Origin: UMGS1781 sp964389545
GTDB taxonomy: Bacteria; Bacillota; Clostridia; TANB77; CAG-508
Assembly: GCA_964389545.1 (NCBI GenBank)
Contig: CAYMDN010000016.1
Coordinates: forward strand, 1-25,876
Reading direction: 5' to 3'
DNA length: 25,876 nucleotides
Made by a program: the position numbers and the translations under genes. This document shows positions 24,414-25,876 of the stretch, piece after piece (the first letter of the stretch is position 1; each line of letters begins with the position of its first letter). Below the pieces are notes generated by a model that worked only from the letters and a program-made list of their open reading frames with translations, was not told where the DNA came from and did not search any database.

Positions 24414-24779
24414 ATGGTAAAATCTGAAATAGATTATAAATCAGTAGGAGAAAGAATAAAGAATTCTCGAGTTAGAAAAAATATAACACAAGAGAAGCTA
24501 GCTGAACTTATAAACGTAAATCCAAGCCATTTAAGTAATATAGAAAGTGGTAAAACTAAAATGAGTACGGAAACTCTTGCGAGTATAGCTGAAAGTTTAT
24601 ATACGTCAATAGATTATTTGCTTTTTGGAGATATAACTTTTGAACATGACCAGTATATGCAAATGGCTTTTTTAGAAGTTGAAAAGATATTAAAAGATAA
24701 GGGAAAAGAAGATGTTAATACTTTTATAACTTTTTGTAAAAGTTTTATTGACCTTTTGCCCAAAATACATAAATGGTAA
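24414..24779 (+). CDS. Xre-family HTH repressor-like regulator
   Basis: Start at ATG 24414, behind GGGAGG 7-8 nt upstream; the frame is open further up but crosses the operator and promoter. The product has 121 residues. Residues 9-66 are an Xre HTH (SVGERIKNSRVRKNITQEKL, NPSHLSNIESGKTKMSTETL, SIDYLLFGD), and residues 70-121 a helical tail (YMQMAFLEVEKILKDKGKED) that may dimerise. Many clostridial prophage and mobile-element regulators have this layout. The palindromic operator in its own promoter suggests autoregulation. No peptidase domain is present, so induction would not be by LexA-like self-cleavage. Confidence 0.85.
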   Translation: MVKSEIDYKSVGERIKNSRVRKNITQEKLAELINVNPSHLSNIESGKTKMSTETLASIAESLYTSIDYLLFGDITFEHDQYMQMAFLEVEKILKDKGKEDVNTFITFCKSFIDLLPKIHKW

Positions 24780-24788
24780 ATACAATAG

Positions 24789-24818
24789 AAATAGCACTAT
24801 AAAATGAGTGCTATTTTT
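24789..24818. terminator. Terminator between converging Xre genes
   Basis: AAATAGCACT (24789-24798), loop ATAAAATG, AGTGCTATTT (24807-24816), with T's to 24818. A 10-bp perfect stem; the AAA start gives a partial T-run on the other strand as well. Confidence 0.8.
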
Positions 24819-24839
24819 AATATTATGGTATGTTAAAAA

Positions 24840-24885
24840 ATGCAAAATTTTGTAATGTAATAATTAAACTTTTTAGATTTTGCAT
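24840..24885. repeat. Inverted repeat ATGCAAAAT / ATTTTGCAT
   Basis: Perfect 9-bp arms at 24840-24848 and 24877-24885 with a 28-bp AT-rich spacer, in the gap between converging genes. There is no T-tract. It could be a protein-binding site pair or an additional minus-strand hairpin; purpose unknown. Confidence 0.4.
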
Positions 24886-24914
24886 AAAATATACAATATT
24901 GATAATATGTATTA

Positions 24915-25229
24915 CTAATTTGCTAAATTAATTAATGAATCTATCAGATGACCTATTTTTAAATTCTTTTCATCAGAAAATCCATTTTGATTTATGTTTA
25001 AATACATTTTTTGCTGCAAATCACTAATATCTTCTTTTGTATAGAACAATTCCTTTATGTTTACACTTAATGCTGTTGCTATGTCATATAGTAAATTTAT
25101 ACTAGGATTTTGTTTTTCCCCCCTTTCCAATTGCGACAAATAAGCTAGGTTTACTGATGATTTTCGACTTAATTTTTCTAATGATAGATTTTTTTCAATC
25201 CTGATTTCTCTAATTCTAAATACAAACAT
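24915..25229 (-). CDS. Xre-family repressor, probably translated from a leaderless mRNA
   Basis: A 104-residue protein. Residues 4-62 are an Xre HTH (IREIRIEKNLSLEKLSRKSS, LAYLSQLERGEKQNPSINLL, ALSVNIKEL), and residues 65-104 a helical tail. The ATG at 25229 has no ribosome binding site: the sequence before it is only ATATAT. An extended -10 (TGTCATAAT; CATAAT at 25236-25241) ends 6 nt before the ATG, so transcription should start at the A of the start codon, as for lambda cI from pRM. It is the only minus-strand Xre gene and the best candidate for the lysogeny repressor. A segment further upstream shares motifs with the integrase promoter. Confidence 0.8.
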   Translation of the reverse strand: MFVFRIREIRIEKNLSLEKLSRKSSVNLAYLSQLERGEKQNPSINLLYDIATALSVNIKELFYTKEDISDLQQKMYLNINQNGFSDEKNLKIGHLIDSLINLAN

Positions 25230-25297
25230 ATATATATTATGACATTTTTTTCAAAGAAAATAAAGTTATCCCCTAACATGTTTTTGAAAGAACATTA

Positions 25298-25365
25298 TTC
25301 GCCTTTGCTGGTAGCAAAGGCTTACTGTCGAAGGCTTTTTCTTGATTTTTGATAAGGAAAAAGCT
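25298..25365. ncRNA. Structured intergenic segment, candidate small RNA or attenuator
   Basis: GCCTTTGCT (25301-25309), loop GGT, AGCAAAGGC (25313-25321): a perfect 9-bp stem, unusually GC-rich for this region. TTCG (25298-25301) can also pair with CGAA (25329-25332). GCCTT can alternatively pair with AAGGC (25331-25335), which is followed by TTTTT and would act as a terminator. A further arm GCTTTTTCTT (25334-25343) matches AAGGAAAAAGC (25354-25364) with one bulge. No ORF lies here. Strand of transcription is not clear. Confidence 0.35.
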
Positions 25366-25383
25366 ATAATTAAAATGAAAAAA

Positions 25384-25412
25384 TTGAAAGACATATATAA
25401 TAATTTTATAGT
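25384..25412 (+). promoter_or_regulatory. Promoter for the 48-residue gene
   Basis: TTGAAA (25384-25389), 17-nt spacer, TATAGT (25407-25412): a good SigA-type promoter about 60 nt before the small gene's start. The rest of the leader is AT-rich with a T-run and holds the GGAAAGGAG ribosome binding site. Confidence 0.6.
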
Positions 25413-25473
25413 ATTTTTTTTATTGTAATATTGTACAAAGTCTCTAAGTTTTAATTATCGGAAAGGAGATAAA

Positions 25474-25620
25474 ATGAATAATTTAGTACAAGAGTTAAGT
25501 GAAAAATATAATAAAGAGGAATCATTTATAAAGAATATTATTCAAATGACAATTAATAAAGGTTATGAAATAGATAAGGTAAAAATTATCGTGGAAAAAT
25601 ATCTAAAAAGTTACATATAA
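25474..25620 (+). CDS. 48-residue protein of unknown function
   Basis: A small gene with a strong ribosome binding site (GGAAAGGAG, 6-7 nt before ATG) and its own promoter. The 48 residues (MNNLVQELSEKYNKEESFIK at the start, then NIIQMTINKG, ending VEKYLKSYI) form two or three amphipathic helices with many Lys and Glu; there is no membrane segment or Cys. The size, helical character and place next to the repressor suggest a small phage regulator such as a Cro-like or anti-repressor protein, but no HTH can be identified. It is too short for default gene callers. Confidence 0.6.
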   Translation: MNNLVQELSEKYNKEESFIKNIIQMTINKGYEIDKVKIIVEKYLKSYI

Positions 25621-25692
25621 AATAGGAAAATTAGAGTGAAATTAGTTGACTTTTTAATATGAAATTAGATGATAATTTTTAGAAAAATATAC

Positions 25693-25876
25693 TTGAAAAA
25701 TGTAAAAAAATTTTGTATAATATAAAAAATAGGTTCTGGTTATACTTTGGTTATACTAGAGCAAGTTTGAGAAGGTTTTAATAGGTTTGTTAAAAAACGT
25801 ACAAAGCTAGAGAGAGAAAGAAAACAGAGATTTTATGTGGGTTGCAAAAAATCAGCAAAAATCGCTCAATGATTTT
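25693..25876 (+). promoter_or_regulatory. Strong SigA promoter and leader with tandem repeat at the right edge
   Basis: TTGAAA (25693-25698), 17 nt, TATAAT (25716-25721) is the best promoter in the window. About 10 nt after the expected start there are two 11-bp tandem copies TGGTTATACT(T/A) (25737-25747, 25748-25758). After that no convincing complete gene fits; an ATG at 25834 opens a frame (MWVAKNQQKSLNDF) that runs off the edge without a clear ribosome binding site. The transcript presumably leads into the early region to the right. Confidence 0.65.

Noticed and set aside
25780..25871. Basic peptide frame (KKRTKLERERKQRFYVGCKK) near the right edge
   Set aside because: No start codon in frame before it and it ends quickly; probably not a gene as seen here.
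1..25876. CRISPR arrays, tRNA genes and insertion sequences
   Set aside because: No regularly spaced repeats, tRNA-like T-loop sequences or transposase genes were found on reading.

Overview
The window is part of a tailed phage or prophage genome from a very AT-rich Gram-positive host, most likely an (uncultured) clostridial Firmicute. Three things point that way: strong AGGAGG-type ribosome binding sites, protein families typical of clostridial siphophages, and standard codon use (TGG for Trp; TAA, TAG and TGA all used as stops). There is no tail sheath and no myovirus baseplate set. Together with a tape measure protein of about 1,490 residues, this indicates a long, non-contractile tail. 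No tRNA, rRNA, insertion sequence or CRISPR array was seen.

Layout. (1) 2-3549: head completion and neck genes, one tightly packed plus-strand operon. (2) 3601-4802: major tail tube protein with an Ig-like domain, followed by a 42-residue Cys-rich protein. (3) 4856-7317: small proteins, a membrane/coiled-coil protein, a holin and a modular amidase endolysin, so the lysis cassette lies BEFORE the tape measure gene. (4) 7326-9062: a DNA-metabolism island inside the late region: a protein with an SSB-like acidic tail, a 19-bp-stem bidirectional terminator, a minus-strand tyrosine recombinase and a RusA-type resolvase. (5) 9077-23024: tape measure protein (with LysM), distal tail and hub proteins, and four fibre or receptor-binding genes that share duplicated segments. 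(6) 23063-25876: regulatory end: a minus-strand pair (degenerate receiver-domain protein and a sigma-region-4-like protein), three Xre-family regulators, palindromic operators, a possibly leaderless repressor and a small 48-residue gene.

How it fits together. Plus-strand late genes build and release the virion. The minus-strand genes (integrase, receiver/sigma-like pair, leaderless Xre) look like the lysogeny side, and their upstream regions share short motifs. The integrase promoter appears to overlap the -10 of an opposing promoter for the RusA/tape-measure operon, which would make the two mutually exclusive.

Two late genes do not read cleanly: the tape measure gene has no canonical start codon in its frame, and the tail gene at 15933-16791 is broken by a frameshift at a T8 tract. 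Each is either an assembly error, a real mutation or recoding. Functions of the neck and tail proteins are inferred from gene order and remembered family patterns; no database search was run.
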